Below the pieces are notes generated by a model. It saw only the letters and a program-made list of their open reading frames with translations, was not told where the DNA came from and did no database searches. A stretch of 64,000 nucleotides of DNA from Escarpia spicata (taxonomy: Eukaryota > Annelida > Polychaeta > Sabellida > Siboglinidae): the NCBI GenBank assembly GCA_963995525.1, contig OZ023207.1:2309344-2373343 (forward strand), given 5' to 3'. Of the stretch, positions 1 through 12,300 are shown one piece after another. Position 1 is the stretch's first letter. Every line of letters begins with the position of its first letter. Position numbers and translations under genes: made by a program.

Positions 1-2220
1 TTGTGTATCTCCCCGTTGGGTGATTGCCTTGTTGTTCTCCTTGTGTATCTCCTCTTTGGGTGAGTGCCCGATCGTTCTTCTTGTGTATCTTCCTTTTGGG
101 TGAGTGCCCGATCGTTCTCCTTGTGTATCTCCCCGTTGGGTGAGTGCCAGATTGTTCTCCTTATGTATCTCTGGGTTGGGTGAGTGCCAGGTTGTTCTCC
201 TTGTGTATCTCTCCGATGGGTGAGTGCCAAGTCGTTCTCCTTGTGTATCTCCCCGTTGGGTGAGTGCCAGGTCGTTCTCCTTGTGTATCTCCCCGTTGGG
301 TGAGTGCCAGGTTGTTCATCTTGTGTATCTCCCCGTTGGGTGAGTGCCCAATCTTTCTCATTGTGTATCTCCCCGTTGGGTGAGTGCCAGGTCGTTCTCC
401 TTGTGTAGCTCCCCGTTGGGTGAGTGCCACGTCGTTATCCTTGTGTATCTCCCCTTTGGGTGAGTGCCCGATCTTTCTCCTTGTGTATCTCCCGGTTGGG
501 TGAGTACCAGGTTGTTCTCCTTATGTATCTCCCCGTTGGGTGAGAGCCAGTTTGTTCTCCTTGTGTATCTCCCCGTTGGGTGAGTGCCCGGTCGTTCTCT
601 TTGTGTATCTCCACGTTGGGTGAATGTCAGGTTGTTCTCCTTGTGTATCTCCCCGTTGGGTGAGTGCCTTGTTGTTCTCCTTGTGTATCTCCCCTTTGGG
701 TGAGTGCCCGATCGTTCTTCTTGTTTATCTCCCCTTTGGGTGAGTGCCCGATCGTTCTCCTTGTGTATCTCCCCGTTGGGTGAGTGCCAGGTTGTTCTCC
801 TTGTGTATCTCCCCGTTGGGTGAGTGCCAGGTCGTTCTCCTTGTGTATCTCCCCGTTGGGTGAGTGCCAGGTTGTTCTCCTTGTGTATCTCCCGGTTGGG
901 TGAGTGCCAGGTTGTTCTCCTTGTGTATCTCCCCATTGGGTGAGTGCCAGGTCGTTCTCCTTGTGTATATCCACATTGTGTGAGTGCCAGGTTATTCTCC
1001 TTGTGTATATCCCCATTGGGTGAGTGCCAGGTTATTCTCCTTGTGCATCTCCACGTTGGGTGAATGCCAGGTTATTCTCCTTGTGTATCTCCCCGTTGGG
1101 TGAGTGCCCGATCGTTCTCCTTGTGTATCTCCCGGTTGGGTGAGTGCCAGGTTGTTCTCCTTGTGTACCTCCCCGTTGGGTGAGTGCCAGGTTGTTCTCC
1201 TTGTGTATAACCCCATTGAGTGAGAGCCAGGTCGTTCTCCTTGTGTATCTCCCCGTTGGGTGAGTGCCAGGTCGTTCTCATTGTGTATCTCCCCGTTGGG
1301 TGAGTGCCAGGTCGTTCTCCTTGTGTATATCCCCGTTGGGTGAGTGCCAGGTTGTTCATCTTGTGTATCTCCCCGTTGGGTGAGTGCCCAATCTGTCTCA
1401 TTGTGTATCTCCCCGTTGGGTGAGTGCCAGGTCGTTCTCCTTGTGTATCTCCCCGTTGGGTGAGTGCCACGTCGTTATCCTTGTGTATCTCCCCGATGGG
1501 TGAGTGCCAGGTTGTTCTCCTTGTGTATCTCCCCGTTGGGTGAGTGCCCGATCTTTCTCCTTGTGTATCTCCCGGTTGGGTGAGTGCCATGTTGTTCTCC
1601 TTATGTATCTCCCCGTTGGGTGAGAGCCAGTTTGTTCTCCTTGTGTATCTCCCCGTTGGGTGAGTGCCCGGTCGTTCTCTTTGTGTATCTCCCCGTTGGG
1701 TGAATGTCAGGTTGTTCTCCTTGTGTATCTCCCCGTTGGGTGAGTGCCTTGTTGTTCTCCTTGTGTATCTCCCCTTTGGGTGAGTGCCCGATCGTTCTTC
1801 TTGTGTATCTCCCCGTTGGGTGAGTGCCCGGTCGTTCTCCTTGTGTATCTCCCCGTTGGGTGAGTGCCAGGTTGTTCTCCTTGTGTATCTCTCCGTTGAG
1901 TGAGTGCCAGGTTGTTCTCCTTGTGTATCTCCCCGTTGGTTGAGTGCCAGGTTTTTCTCCTTGTGTATCTCCACGTTGGGTGAGTGCCAGGTTATTCTCC
2001 TTGTGTATCTCCCCGTTGGGTGAGTGCTCGATCGTTCTCCTTGTGTATCTCCCGGTTGGGTGAGTGCCAGGTTGTTCTCCTTGTGTATATCCCCGTTGGG
2101 TGAGTGCCAGGTTGTTCTCCTTGTGTATATCCCCATTGAGTGAGTGCCAGGTCGTTCTCCTTGTGTATCTCCCCGTTGGGTGAGTGCCAGGTCGTTCTCC
2201 TTGTGTATCTCCCCGTTGGG
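1..2220. repeat. Higher-order repeat block, copy 1 (55-56 units)
   Basis: This block matches 7081-9300 at a constant offset of 7080 bp (177 units) in every row I compared. Shared rare variants include TCCTTTTGGG near 91, CTCTGGGTTGG near 171, the GTGTAGCTCC unit near 405, and CCACATTGTG near 971. The match stops just after 2220. It may extend left of the window. Confidence 0.85.
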
Positions 2221-2680
2221 TGAGTGCCAGGTCGTTCTCCTTGTGTATCTCCCCGTTGGGTTAATGCCCAGTTGTTCATCTTGTGTATCTCCCCGTTGGG
2301 TTAATGCCCAGTCGTTCTCCTTGTGTATCTCCCCGTTGGGTGAGTGCCACCTCGTTATCGTTGTGTATCTCCCCGTTGGGTGTGTGCCAGGTTGTTCTCC
2401 TTGTGTATCTCCCCGTTGGGTGAGTGCCCGATCTTTCTCCTTGTGTATCTCCCGGTTGGGTGAGTACCAGGTTGTTCTCCTTATGTATCTCCCCGTTGGG
2501 TGAGAGCCAGTTTGTTCTCCTTGTGTATCTCCCCGTTGGGTGAGTGCCCGGTCGTTTTCTTTGTGTATCTCCCCGTTGGGTGAATGCCAGGTTGTTCTCC
2601 TTGTGTATCTCCCCGTTGGGTGTGTGCCCGGTCGTTCTCTTTGTGTATCTCCCCGTTGGGTGAATGCCAGGTCGTTCTCC

Positions 2681-3700
2681 TTGTGTATCTCCCCGTTGGG
2701 TGATTGCCTTGTTGTTCTCCTTGTGTATCTCCTCTTTGGGTGAGTGCCCGATCGTTCTTCTTGTGTATCTTCCCTTTGGGTGAGTGCCCGATCGTTCTCC
2801 TTGTGTATCTCCCCGTTGGGTGAGTGCCAGGTTGTTCTCCTTATGTATCTCTGGGTTGGGTGAGTGCCAGGTTGTTCTCCTTGTGTATCTCTCCGATGGG
2901 TGAGTGCCAAGTCTTTCTCCTTGTGTATCTCCCCGTTGGGTGAGTGCCAGGTCGTTCTCCTTGTGTATCTCCCCGTTGGGTGAGTGCCAGGTTGTTCATC
3001 TTGTGTATCTCCCCGTTGGGTGAGTGCCCAATCTTTCTCATTGTGTATCTCCCCGTTGGGTGAGTGCCAGGTCGTTCTCCTTGTGTAGCTCCCCGTTGGG
3101 TGAGTGCCACGTCGTTATCCTTGTGTATCTCCCCTTTGGGTGAGTGCCCGATCTTTCTCCTTGTGTATCTCCCGGTTGGGTGAGTACCAGGTTGTTCTCC
3201 TTATGTATCTCCCCGTTGGGTGAGAGCCAGTTTGTTCTCCTTGTGTATCTCCACGTTGGGTGAATGTCAGGTTGTTCTCCTTGTGTATCTCCCCGTTGGG
3301 TGAGTGCCTTGTTGTTCTCCTTGTGTATCTCCCCTTTGGGTGAGTGCCCGATCGTTCTTCTTGTTTATCTCCCCTTTGGGTGAGTGCCCGATCGTTCTCC
3401 TTGTGTATCTCCCCGTTGGGTGAGTGCCAGGTTGTTCTCCTTGTGTATCTCCCCGTTGGGTGAGTGCCAGGTCGTTCTCCTTGTGTATCTCCCCGTTGGG
3501 TGAGTGCCAGGTTGTTCTCCTTGTGTATCTCCCGGTTGGGTGAGTGCCAGGTTGTTCTCCTTGTGTATCTCCCCATTGGGTGAGTGCCAGGTCGTTCTCC
3601 TTGTGTATATCCACATTGTGTGAGTGCCAGGTTATTCTCCTTGTGTATATCCCCATTGGGTGAGTGCCAGGTTATTCTCCTTGTGCATCTCCACGTTGGG
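2681..3700. repeat. Partial copy of the 1-1060 block
   Basis: The rare-variant order of 1-1060 recurs here at offset 2680, changing to 2640 after the unit at about 3240 because one 40-bp unit is missing. A few point differences are visible, for example TCCCTTTGGG at 2771 in place of TCCTTTTGGG at 91. The match is lost near 3700. Confidence 0.75.
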
Positions 3701-4080
3701 TGAGTGCCTTGTTGTTCTCCTTGTGTATCTCCCCTTTGGGTGAGTGCCCGATCGTTCTTCTTGTGTATCTCCCCGTTGGGTGAGTGCCAGGTTGTTCTCC
3801 TTGTGTATCTCTCCGTTGAGTGAGTGCCAGGTTGTTCTCCTTGTGTATCTCCCCGTTGGTTGAGTGCCAGGTTATTCTCCTTGTGTATCTCCACGTTGGG
3901 TGAGTGCCAGGTTATTCTCCTTGTGTATCTCCCCGTTGGGTGAGTGCTCGATCGTTCTCCTTGTGTATCTCCCGGTTGGGTGAGTGCCACGTCGTTATCC
4001 TTGTGTATCTCCCCGTTGGGTGAGTGCCAGGTTGTTCTCCTTGTCTATCTCCCCGTTGGGTGAGTGCCCGATCTTTCTCC

Positions 4081-6840
4081 TTGTGTATCTCCCGGTTGGG
4101 TGAGTGCCATGTTGTTCTCCTTATGTATCTCCCCGTTGGGTGAGAGCCAGTTTGTTCTCCTTGTGTATCTCCCCGTTGGGTGAGTGCCCGGTCGTTCTCT
4201 TTGTGTATCTCCCCGTTGGGTGAATGTCAGGTTGTTCTCCTTGTGTATCTCCCCGTTGGGTGAGTGCCTTGTTGTTCTCCTTGTGTATCTCCCCTTTGGG
4301 TGAGTGCCCGATCGTTCTTCTTGTGTATCTCCCCGTTGGGTGAGTGCCCGGTCGTTCTCCTTGTGTATCTCCCCGTTGGGTGAGTGCCAGGTTGTTCTCC
4401 TTGTGTATCTCTCCGTTGAGTGAGTGCCAGGTTGTTCTCCTTGTGTATCTCCCCGTTGGTTGAGTGCCAGGTTATTCTCCTTGTGTGTCTCCACGTTGGG
4501 TGAGTGCCAGGTTATTCTCCTTGTGTATCTCCCCGTTGGGTGAGTGCTCGATCGTTCTCCTTGTGTATCTCCCGGTTGGGTGAGTGCCAGGTTGTTCTCC
4601 TTGTGTATATCCCCGTTGGGTGAGTGCCAGGTTGTTCTCCTTGTGTATATCCCCATTGAGTGAGTGTCCGGTCGTTCTCCTTGTGTATCTCCCCGTTGGG
4701 TGAGTGCCAGGTCGTTCTCCTTGTGTATCTCCTCGTTGGGTGAGTGCCAGGTCGTTCTCCTTGTGTATCTCCCCGTTGGGGGAGTGCCAGGTTGTTCATC
4801 TTGTGTATCTCCCCGTTGGGTTAATGCCCAGTCGTTCTCCTTGTGTATCTCCCCGTTGGGTGAGTGCCAGGTCGTTCTCCTTCTGTATCTCCCCGTTGGG
4901 TGAGTGCCACGTCGTTATCCTTGTGTATCTCCCCGATGGGTGAGTGCCAGGTTGTTCTCCTTGTGTATCTCCCCGTTGGGTGAGTGCCCGATCTTTCTCC
5001 TTGTGTATCTCCCGGTTGGGTGAGTGCCATGTTGTTCTCCTTATGTATCTCCCCGTTGGGTGAGAGCCAGTTTGTTCTACTTGTGTATCTCCCCGTTGGG
5101 TGAGTGCCCGGTCGTTCTCTTTGTGTATCTCCCCGTTGGGTGAATGTCAGGTTGTTCTCCTTGTGTATCTCCCCGTTGGGTGAGTGCCTTGTTGTTCTCC
5201 TTGTGTATCTCCCCTTTGGGTGAGTGCCCGATCGTTCTTCTTGTGTATCTCCCCGTTGGGTGAGTGCCCGGTCGTTCTCCTTGTGTATCTCCCCGTTGGG
5301 TGAGTGCCAGGTTGTTCTCCTTGTGTATCTCTCCGTTGAGTGAGTGCCAGGTTGTTCTCCTTGTGTATCTCCCCGTTGGTTGAGTGCCAGGTTATTCTCC
5401 TTGTGTATCTCCACGTTGGGTGAGTGCCAGGTTATTCTCCTTGTGTATCTCCCCGTTGGGTGAGTGCTCGATCGTTCTCCTTGTGCATCTCCCGGTTGGG
5501 TGAGTGCCAGGTTGTTCTCCTTGTGTATATCCCCGTTGGGTGAGTGCCAGGTTGTTCTCCTTGTGTATATCCCCATTGAGTGAGTGCCAGGTCGTTCTCC
5601 TTGTATATCTCCCCGTTGGGTGAGTGCCAGGTCGTTCTCCTTGTGTATCTCCCCGTTGGGTGAGTGCCAGGTCGTTCTCCTTGTGTATCTCCCCGTTGGG
5701 GGAGTGCCAAGTTGTTCATCTTGTGTATCTCCACGTTGGGTTAATGCCCAGTCGTTCTCCTTGTGTATCTCCCCGTTGGGTGAGTGCCAGGTCGTTCTCC
5801 TTCTGTATCTCCCCGTTGGGTGAGTGCCACGTCGTTATCCTTGTGTATCTCCCCGTTGGGTGTGTGCCAGGTTGTTCTCCTTGTGTATCTCCCCGTTGGG
5901 TGAGTGCCCGATCTTTCTCCTTGTGTATCTCCCGGTTGGGTGAGTACCAGGTTGTTCTCCTTATGTATCTCCCCGTTGGGTGAGAGCCAGTTTGTTCTCC
6001 TTGTGTATCTCCCCGTTGGGTGAGTGCCCGGTCGTTCTCTTTGTGTATCTCCCCGTTGGGTGAATGTCAGGTTGTTCTCCTTGTGCATCTCCCCGTTGGG
6101 TGAGTGCCTTGTTGTTCTCCTTGTGTATCTCCCCTTTGGGTGAGTGCCCGATCGTTCTTCTTGTGTATCTCCCCGTTGGGTGAGTGCCCGGTCTTTCTCC
6201 TTGTGTATCTCCCCGTTGGGTGAGTGCCAGGTTGTTCTCCTTGTGTATCTCTCCGTTGAGTGAGTGCCAGGTTGTTCTCCTTGTGTATCTCCCCGTTGGT
6301 TGAGTGCCAGGTTATTCTCCTTGTGTATCTCCACGTTGGGTGAGTGCTAGGTTATTCTCCTTGTGTATCTCCCCGTTGGGTGAGTGCTCGATCGTTCTCC
6401 TTGTGTATCTCCCGGTTGGGTGAGTGACAGGTTGTTCTCCTTGTGTATATCCCCGTTGGGTGAGTGCCAGGTTGTTCTCCTTGTGTATATCCCCATTGAG
6501 TGAGTGCCAGGTCGTTCTCCTTGTGTATCTCCCCGTTGGGTGAGTGCCAGGTCGTTCTCCTTGTGTATCTCCCCGTTGGGTGAGTGCCAGGTCGTTCTCC
6601 TTGTGTATCTCCCCGTTGGGGGAGTGCCAAGTTGTTCATCTTGTGTATCTCCCCGTTGGGTTAATGCCCAGTCGTTCTCCTTGTGTATCTCCCCGTTGGG
6701 TGAGTGCCAGGTCGTTCTCCTTCTGTATCTCCCCGTTGGGTGAGTGCCACGTCGTTATCCTTGTGTATCTCCCCGTTGGGTGTGTGCCAGGTTGTTCTCC
6801 TTGTGTATCTCCCCGTTGGGTGAGTGCCCGATCTTTCTCC
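4081..6840. repeat. Three tandem copies of a 920-bp (23-unit) higher-order repeat
   Basis: Copies run 4081-5000, 5001-5920 and 5921-6840. Each starts with the CCCGGTTGGG unit and carries the same ordered markers: a TTATGTATCT unit, GAGAGCCAG, a CCTTTGGG unit, CTCCGTTGAG, a TATATCCCC pair, and a GTTGTTCATC unit. The third copy has small differences, such as GAGTACCAG where the first copy has GAGTGCCAT. Confidence 0.8.
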
Positions 6841-7080
6841 TTGTGTATCTCCCGGTTGGGTGAGTACCAGGTTGTTCTCCTTATGTATCTCCCCGTTGGG
6901 TGAGAGCCAGTTTGTTCTCCTTGTGTATCTCCCCGTTGGGTGAGTGCCCGGTCGTTTTCTTTGTGTATCTCCCCGTTGGGTGAATGCCAGGTTGTTCTCC
7001 TTGTGTATCTCTCCGTTGGGTGTGTGCCCGGTCGTTCTCTTTGTGTATCTCCCCGTTGGGTGAATGCCAGGTCGTTCTCC

Positions 7081-9300
7081 TTGTGTATCTCCCCGTTGGG
7101 TGATTGCCTTGTTGTTCTCCTTGTGTATCTCCTCTTTGGGTGAGTGCCCGATCGTTCTTCTTGTGTATCTTCCTTTTGGGTGAGTGCCCGATCGTTCTCC
7201 TTGTGTATCTCCCCGTTGGGTGAGTGCCAGATTGTTCTCCTTATGTATCTCTGGGTTGGGTGAGTGCCAGGTTGTTCTCCTTGTGTATCTCTCCGATGGG
7301 TGAGTGCCAAGTCGTTCTCCTTGTGTATCTCCCCGTTGGGTGAGTGCCAGGTCGTTCTCCTTGTGTATCTCCCCGTTGGGTGAGTGCCAGGTTGTTCATC
7401 TTGTGTATCTCCCCGTTGGGTGAGTGCCCAATCTTTCTCATTGTGTATCTCCCCGTTGGGTGAGTGCCAGGTCGTTCTCCTTGTGTAGCTCCCCGTTGGG
7501 TGAGTGCCACGTCGTTATCCTTGTGTATCTCCCCTTTGGGTGAGTGCCCGATCTTTCTCCTTGTGTATCTCCCGGTTGGGTGAGTACCAGGTTGTTCTCC
7601 TTATGTATCTCCCCGTTGGGTGAGAGCCAGTTTGTTCTCCTTGTGTATCTCCCCGTTGGGTGAGTGCCCGGTCGTTCTCTTTGTGTATCTCCACGTTGGG
7701 TGAATGTCAGGTTGTTCTCCTTGTGTATCTCCCCGTTGGGTGAGTGCCTTGTTGTTCTCCTTGTGTATCTCCCCTTTGGGTGAGTGCCCGATCGTTCTTC
7801 TTGTTTATCTCCCCTTTGGGTGAGTGCCCGATCGTTCTCCTTGTGTATCTCCCCGTTGGGTGAGTGCCAGGTTGTTCTCCTTGTGTATCTCCCCGTTGGG
7901 TGAGTGCCAGGTCGTTCTCCTTGTGTATCTCCCCGTTGGGTGAGTGCCAGGTTGTTCTCCTTGTGTATCTCCCGGTTGGGTGAGTGCCAGGTTGTTCTCC
8001 TTGTGTATCTCCCCATTGGGTGAGTGCCAGGTCGTTCTCCTTGTGTATATCCACATTGTGTGAGTGCCAGGTTATTCTCCTTGTGTATATCCCCATTGGG
8101 TGAGTGCCAGGTTATTCTCCTTGTGCATCTCCACGTTGGGTGAATGCCAGGTTATTCTCCTTGTGTATCTCCCCGTTGGGTGAGTGCCCGATCGTTCTCC
8201 TTGTGTATCTCCCGGTTGGGTGAGTGCCAGGTTGTTCTCCTTGTGTACCTCCCCGTTGGGTGAGTGCCAGGTTGTTCTCCTTGTGTATAACCCCATTGAG
8301 TGAGAGCCAGGTCGTTCTCCTTGTGTATCTCCCCGTTGGGTGAGTGCCAGGTCGTTCTCATTGTGTATCTCCCCGTTGGGTGAGTGCCAGGTCGTTCTCC
8401 TTGTGTATATCCCCGTTGGGTGAGTGCCAGGTTGTTCATCTTGTGTATCTCCCCGTTGGGTGAGTGCCCAATCTGTCTCATTGTGTATCTCCCCGTTGGG
8501 TGAGTGCCAGGTCGTTCTCCTTGTGTATCTCCCCGTTGGGTGAGTGCCACGTCGTTATCCTTGTGTATCTCCCCGATGGGTGAGTGCCAGGTTGTTCTCC
8601 TTGTGTATCTCCCCGTTGGGTGAGTGCCCGATCTTTCTCCTTGTGTATCTCCCGGTTGGGTGAGTGCCATGTTGTTCTCCTTATGTATCTCCCCGTTGGG
8701 TGAGAGCCAGTTTGTTCTCCTTGTGTATCTCCCCGTTGGGTGAGTGCCCGGTCGTTCTCTTTGTGTATCTCCCCGTTGGGTGAATGTCAGGTTGTTCTCC
8801 TTGTGTATCTCCCCGTTGGGTGAGTGCCTTGTTGTTCTCCTTGTGTATCTCCCCTTTGGGTGAGTGCCCGATCGTTCTTCTTGTGTATCTCCCCGTTGGG
8901 TGAGTGCCCGGTCGTTCTCCTTGTGTATCTCCCCGTTGGGTGAGTGCCAGGTTGTTCTCCTTGTGTATCTCTCCGTTGAGTGAGTGCCAGGTTGTTCTCC
9001 TTGTGTATCTCCCCGTTGGTTGAGTGCCAGGTTTTTCTCCTTGTGTATCTCCACGTTGGGTGAGTGCCAGGTTATTCTCCTTGTGTATCTCCCCGTTGGG
9101 TGAGTGCTCGATCGTTCTCCTTGTGTATCTCCCGGTTGGGTGAGTGCCAGGTTGTTCTCCTTGTGTATATCCCCGTTGGGTGAGTGCCAGGTTGTTCTCC
9201 TTGTGTATATCCCCATTGAGTGAGTGCCAGGTCGTTCTCCTTGTGTATCTCCCCGTTGGGTGAGTGCCAGGTCGTTCTCCTTGTGTATCTCCCCGTTGGG
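7081..9300. repeat. Higher-order repeat block, copy 2 (duplicate of 1-2220)
   Basis: All rows checked match 1-2220 with no indel, including single-base oddities such as the TTGTGTATAA unit near 8281 (1201 in copy 1) and the GTCTCATTG variant near 8474. The absence of visible differences implies a very recent duplication or strong homogenisation. Confidence 0.85.
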
Positions 9301-12300
9301 TGAGTGCCAGGTCGTTCTCCTTGTGTATCTCCCCGTTGGGGGAGTGCCAAGTTGTTCATCTTGTGTATCTCCACGTTGGGTTAATGCCCAGTCGTTCTCC
9401 TTGTGTATCTCCCCGTTGGGTGAGTGCCAGGTCGTTCTCCTTCTGTATCTCCCCGTTGGGTGAGTGCCACGTCGTTATCCTTGTGTATCTCCCCGTTGGG
9501 TGTGTGCCAGGTTGTTCTCCTTGTGTATCTCCCCGTTGGGTGAGTGCCCGATCTTTCTCCTTGTGTATCTCCCGGTTGGGTGAGTACCAGGTTGTTCTCC
9601 TTATGTATCTCCCCGTTGGGTGAGAGCCAGTTTGTTCACCTTGTGTATCTCCCCGTTGGGTGTGTGCCCGGTCGTTCTCTTTGTGTATCTCCCCGTTGGG
9701 TGAATGCCAGGTCGTTCTCCTTGTGTATCTCCCCGTTGGGTGATTGCCTTGTTGTTCTCCTTGTGTATCTCCTCTTTGGGTGAGTGCCCGATCGTTCTTC
9801 TTGTGTATCTCCCCTTTGGGTGAGTGCCCGATCGTTCTCCTTGTGTATCTCCCCGTTGGGTGAGTGCCAGGTTGTTCTCCTTATGTATCTCTCGGTTGGG
9901 TGAGTGCCAGGTTGTTCTCCTTGTGTATCTCCCCGATGGGTGAGTGCCAGGTCGTTCTCCTTGTGTATCTCCCCGTTGGGTGAGTGCCAGGTCGTTCTCC
10001 TTGTGTATCTCCCCGTTGGGTGAGAGCCAGGTTGTTCATCTTGTGTATCTCCCCGTTGGGTGAGTGCCCAATCTTTCTCATTGTGTATCTCCCCGTTGGG
10101 TGAGTGCCAGGTCGTTCTCCTTGTGTAGCTCCCCGTTGGGTGAGTGCCACGTCGTTATCCTTGTGTATCTCCCCGTTGGGTGAGTGCCCGATCTTTCTCC
10201 TTGTGTATCTCCCGGTTGGGTGAGTACCAGGTTGTTCTCCTTATGTATCTCCCCGTTGGGTGAGAGCCAGTTTGTTCTCCTTGTGTATCTCCCCGTTGGG
10301 TGAGTGCCCGGTCGTTCTCTTTGTGTATCTCCACGTTGGGTGAATGTCAGGTTGTTCTCCTTGTGTATCTCCCCGTTGGGTGAGTGCCTTGTTGTTCTCC
10401 TTGTGTATCTCCCCTTTGGGTGAGTGCCCGATCGTTCTTCTTGTTTATCTCCCCTTTGGGTGAGTGCCCGATCGTTCTCCTTGTGTATCTCCCCGTTGGG
10501 TGAGTGCCAGGTTGTTCTCCTTGTGTATCTCCCCGTTGGGTGAGTGCCAGGTCGTTCTCCTTGTGTATCTCTCCTTTGGGTGAGTGCCAGGTCGTTTTCA
10601 TTGTTTATCTCCCCGTTGGGTGAGTGCCCGGTCGTTCTCCTTGTGTAACTCCCCGTTGGGTGAGTGCCAGGTCGTTCTACTTGTGTATCTCCCCGTTGGG
10701 TGAGTGCCAGGTTTTTCTCCATGTTTATCTCCTCTTTGGGTGAGTTCCCGATCGTTCTTCTTGTTTATCTCCCCTTTGGGTGAGTGCCCGATCGTTCTCC
10801 TTGTGTATCTCCCCGTTGGGTGAGTGCCAGGTTGTTCTCCTTATGTATCTCCCGGTTGGGTGAGTGCCAGGTTGTTCTCCTTGTGTATCTCATCGTTGGG
10901 TGAGTGCCAGGTTGTTCTCCTTGTGTATATCCCCATTGAGTGAGAGCCAGGTCGTTCTCCTTGTGTATCTCCCCGATGGGTGAGTGCCAGGTCGTTCTCC
11001 TTGTGTATCTCCCCGTTGGGTGAGTGCCAGGTTGTTCTCCTTGTGTATATCCCCGTTGGGTGAGTGCCAGGTTGTTCTCCTTGTGTATTTCCCCATTGAG
11101 TGTGTGCCAGGTCGTTCTCCTTGTGTATCTCCCCGTTGGGTGAGTGCCAGGTCGTTCTCCTTGTGTATCTCCTCGTTGGGTGAGTGCCAGGTCGTTCTCC
11201 TTGTGTATCTCCCCGTTGGGGGAGTGCCAGGTTGTTCATCTTGTGTATCTCCCCGTTGGGTTAATGCCCAGTCGTTCTCCTTGTGTATCTCCCCGTTGGG
11301 TGAGTGCCAGGTCGTTCTCCTTCTGTATCTCCCCGTTGGGTGAGTGCCACGTCGTTATCCTTGTGTATCTCCCCGTTGGGTGTGTGCCAGGTTGTTCTCC
11401 TTGTGTATCTCCCCTTTGGGTGAGTGCCCGATCTTTCTCCTTGTGTATCTCCCGGTTGGGTGAGTACCAGGTTGTTCTCCTTATGTATCTCCCCATTGGG
11501 TGAGAGCCAGTTTGTTCTCCTTGTGTATCTCCCCATTGGGTTAGTGCCCGATCGTTCTCCTTGTGTATCTCCCGGTTGGGTGAGTGCCAGGATGTTCTCC
11601 TTATTTATCTCCCCGTTGGTTGAGAGCCAGATTGTTCTCCGTGTGTTTCTCCCCGTTGGGTGATTGTCATGTCGTTCTCCTTGTGTATCTCCCCGTTGGG
11701 TGAGTGCCAGGTTGTTCTCCTTGTGTATCTCACCGTTGGGTGAGTGCCAGTTTGTTCTCCTTGTGTATCTCCCCGTTGGGTGAGTGCCACGTCGTTATCC
11801 TTGTGTATCTCCCCGTTGGGTGAGTGCAAGGTCGTTCTCCTTGCGTATCTCCCCCTTGGGTGAGTGCCAGGTTGTTCTACTGGTGTATCTCCCCGTTGGG
11901 TGAGTGCCAGGTTTTTCTCCTTGTGTATCTCCCCGTTGGGTGAGTGCCAGGTTGTTCTCCTTGTGTATCTCCCCGTTGGGTGAGTGCCAGGTTGTTCTCC
12001 TTGTGTATCTCCCGGTTGGGTGAGTGCCAGGTTGTTCTCCTTGTGTATCTCCCCATTGGGTGAGGGCCAGGTCGTTCTCCTTGTGTATATCCCCATTGTG
12101 TGAGTGCCAGGTTATTCTCCTTGTGTATATCCCCATTCGGTGAGTGCCAGGTTATTCTCCTTGTGCATCTCCACGTTGGGTGAATGCCAGGTTATTCTCC
12201 TTGTGTATCTCCCCGTTGGGTGAGTGCCCGATCGTTCTCCTTGTGTATCTCCCGGTTGGGTGAGTGCCACGTTGTTCTCCTTGTGTATCTCCCCGTTGGG

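Noticed and set aside
2144..2503. Plus-strand Cys/Leu-rich 79-147 codon frames in the array as membrane peptides
   Set aside because: They are the complementary phases of the satellite. The TGA inside GGGTGAG ends each frame every 120 bp unless a variant removes it.
1072..2910. 612-codon open frame on the minus strand (and dozens of similar ones through the array) as a protein gene
   Set aside because: It is purely a 40-bp repeat with no stop codons. The frame cycles through three phases, starts are arbitrary GTG or ATG variants, and identical ORFs recur wherever the block is duplicated.
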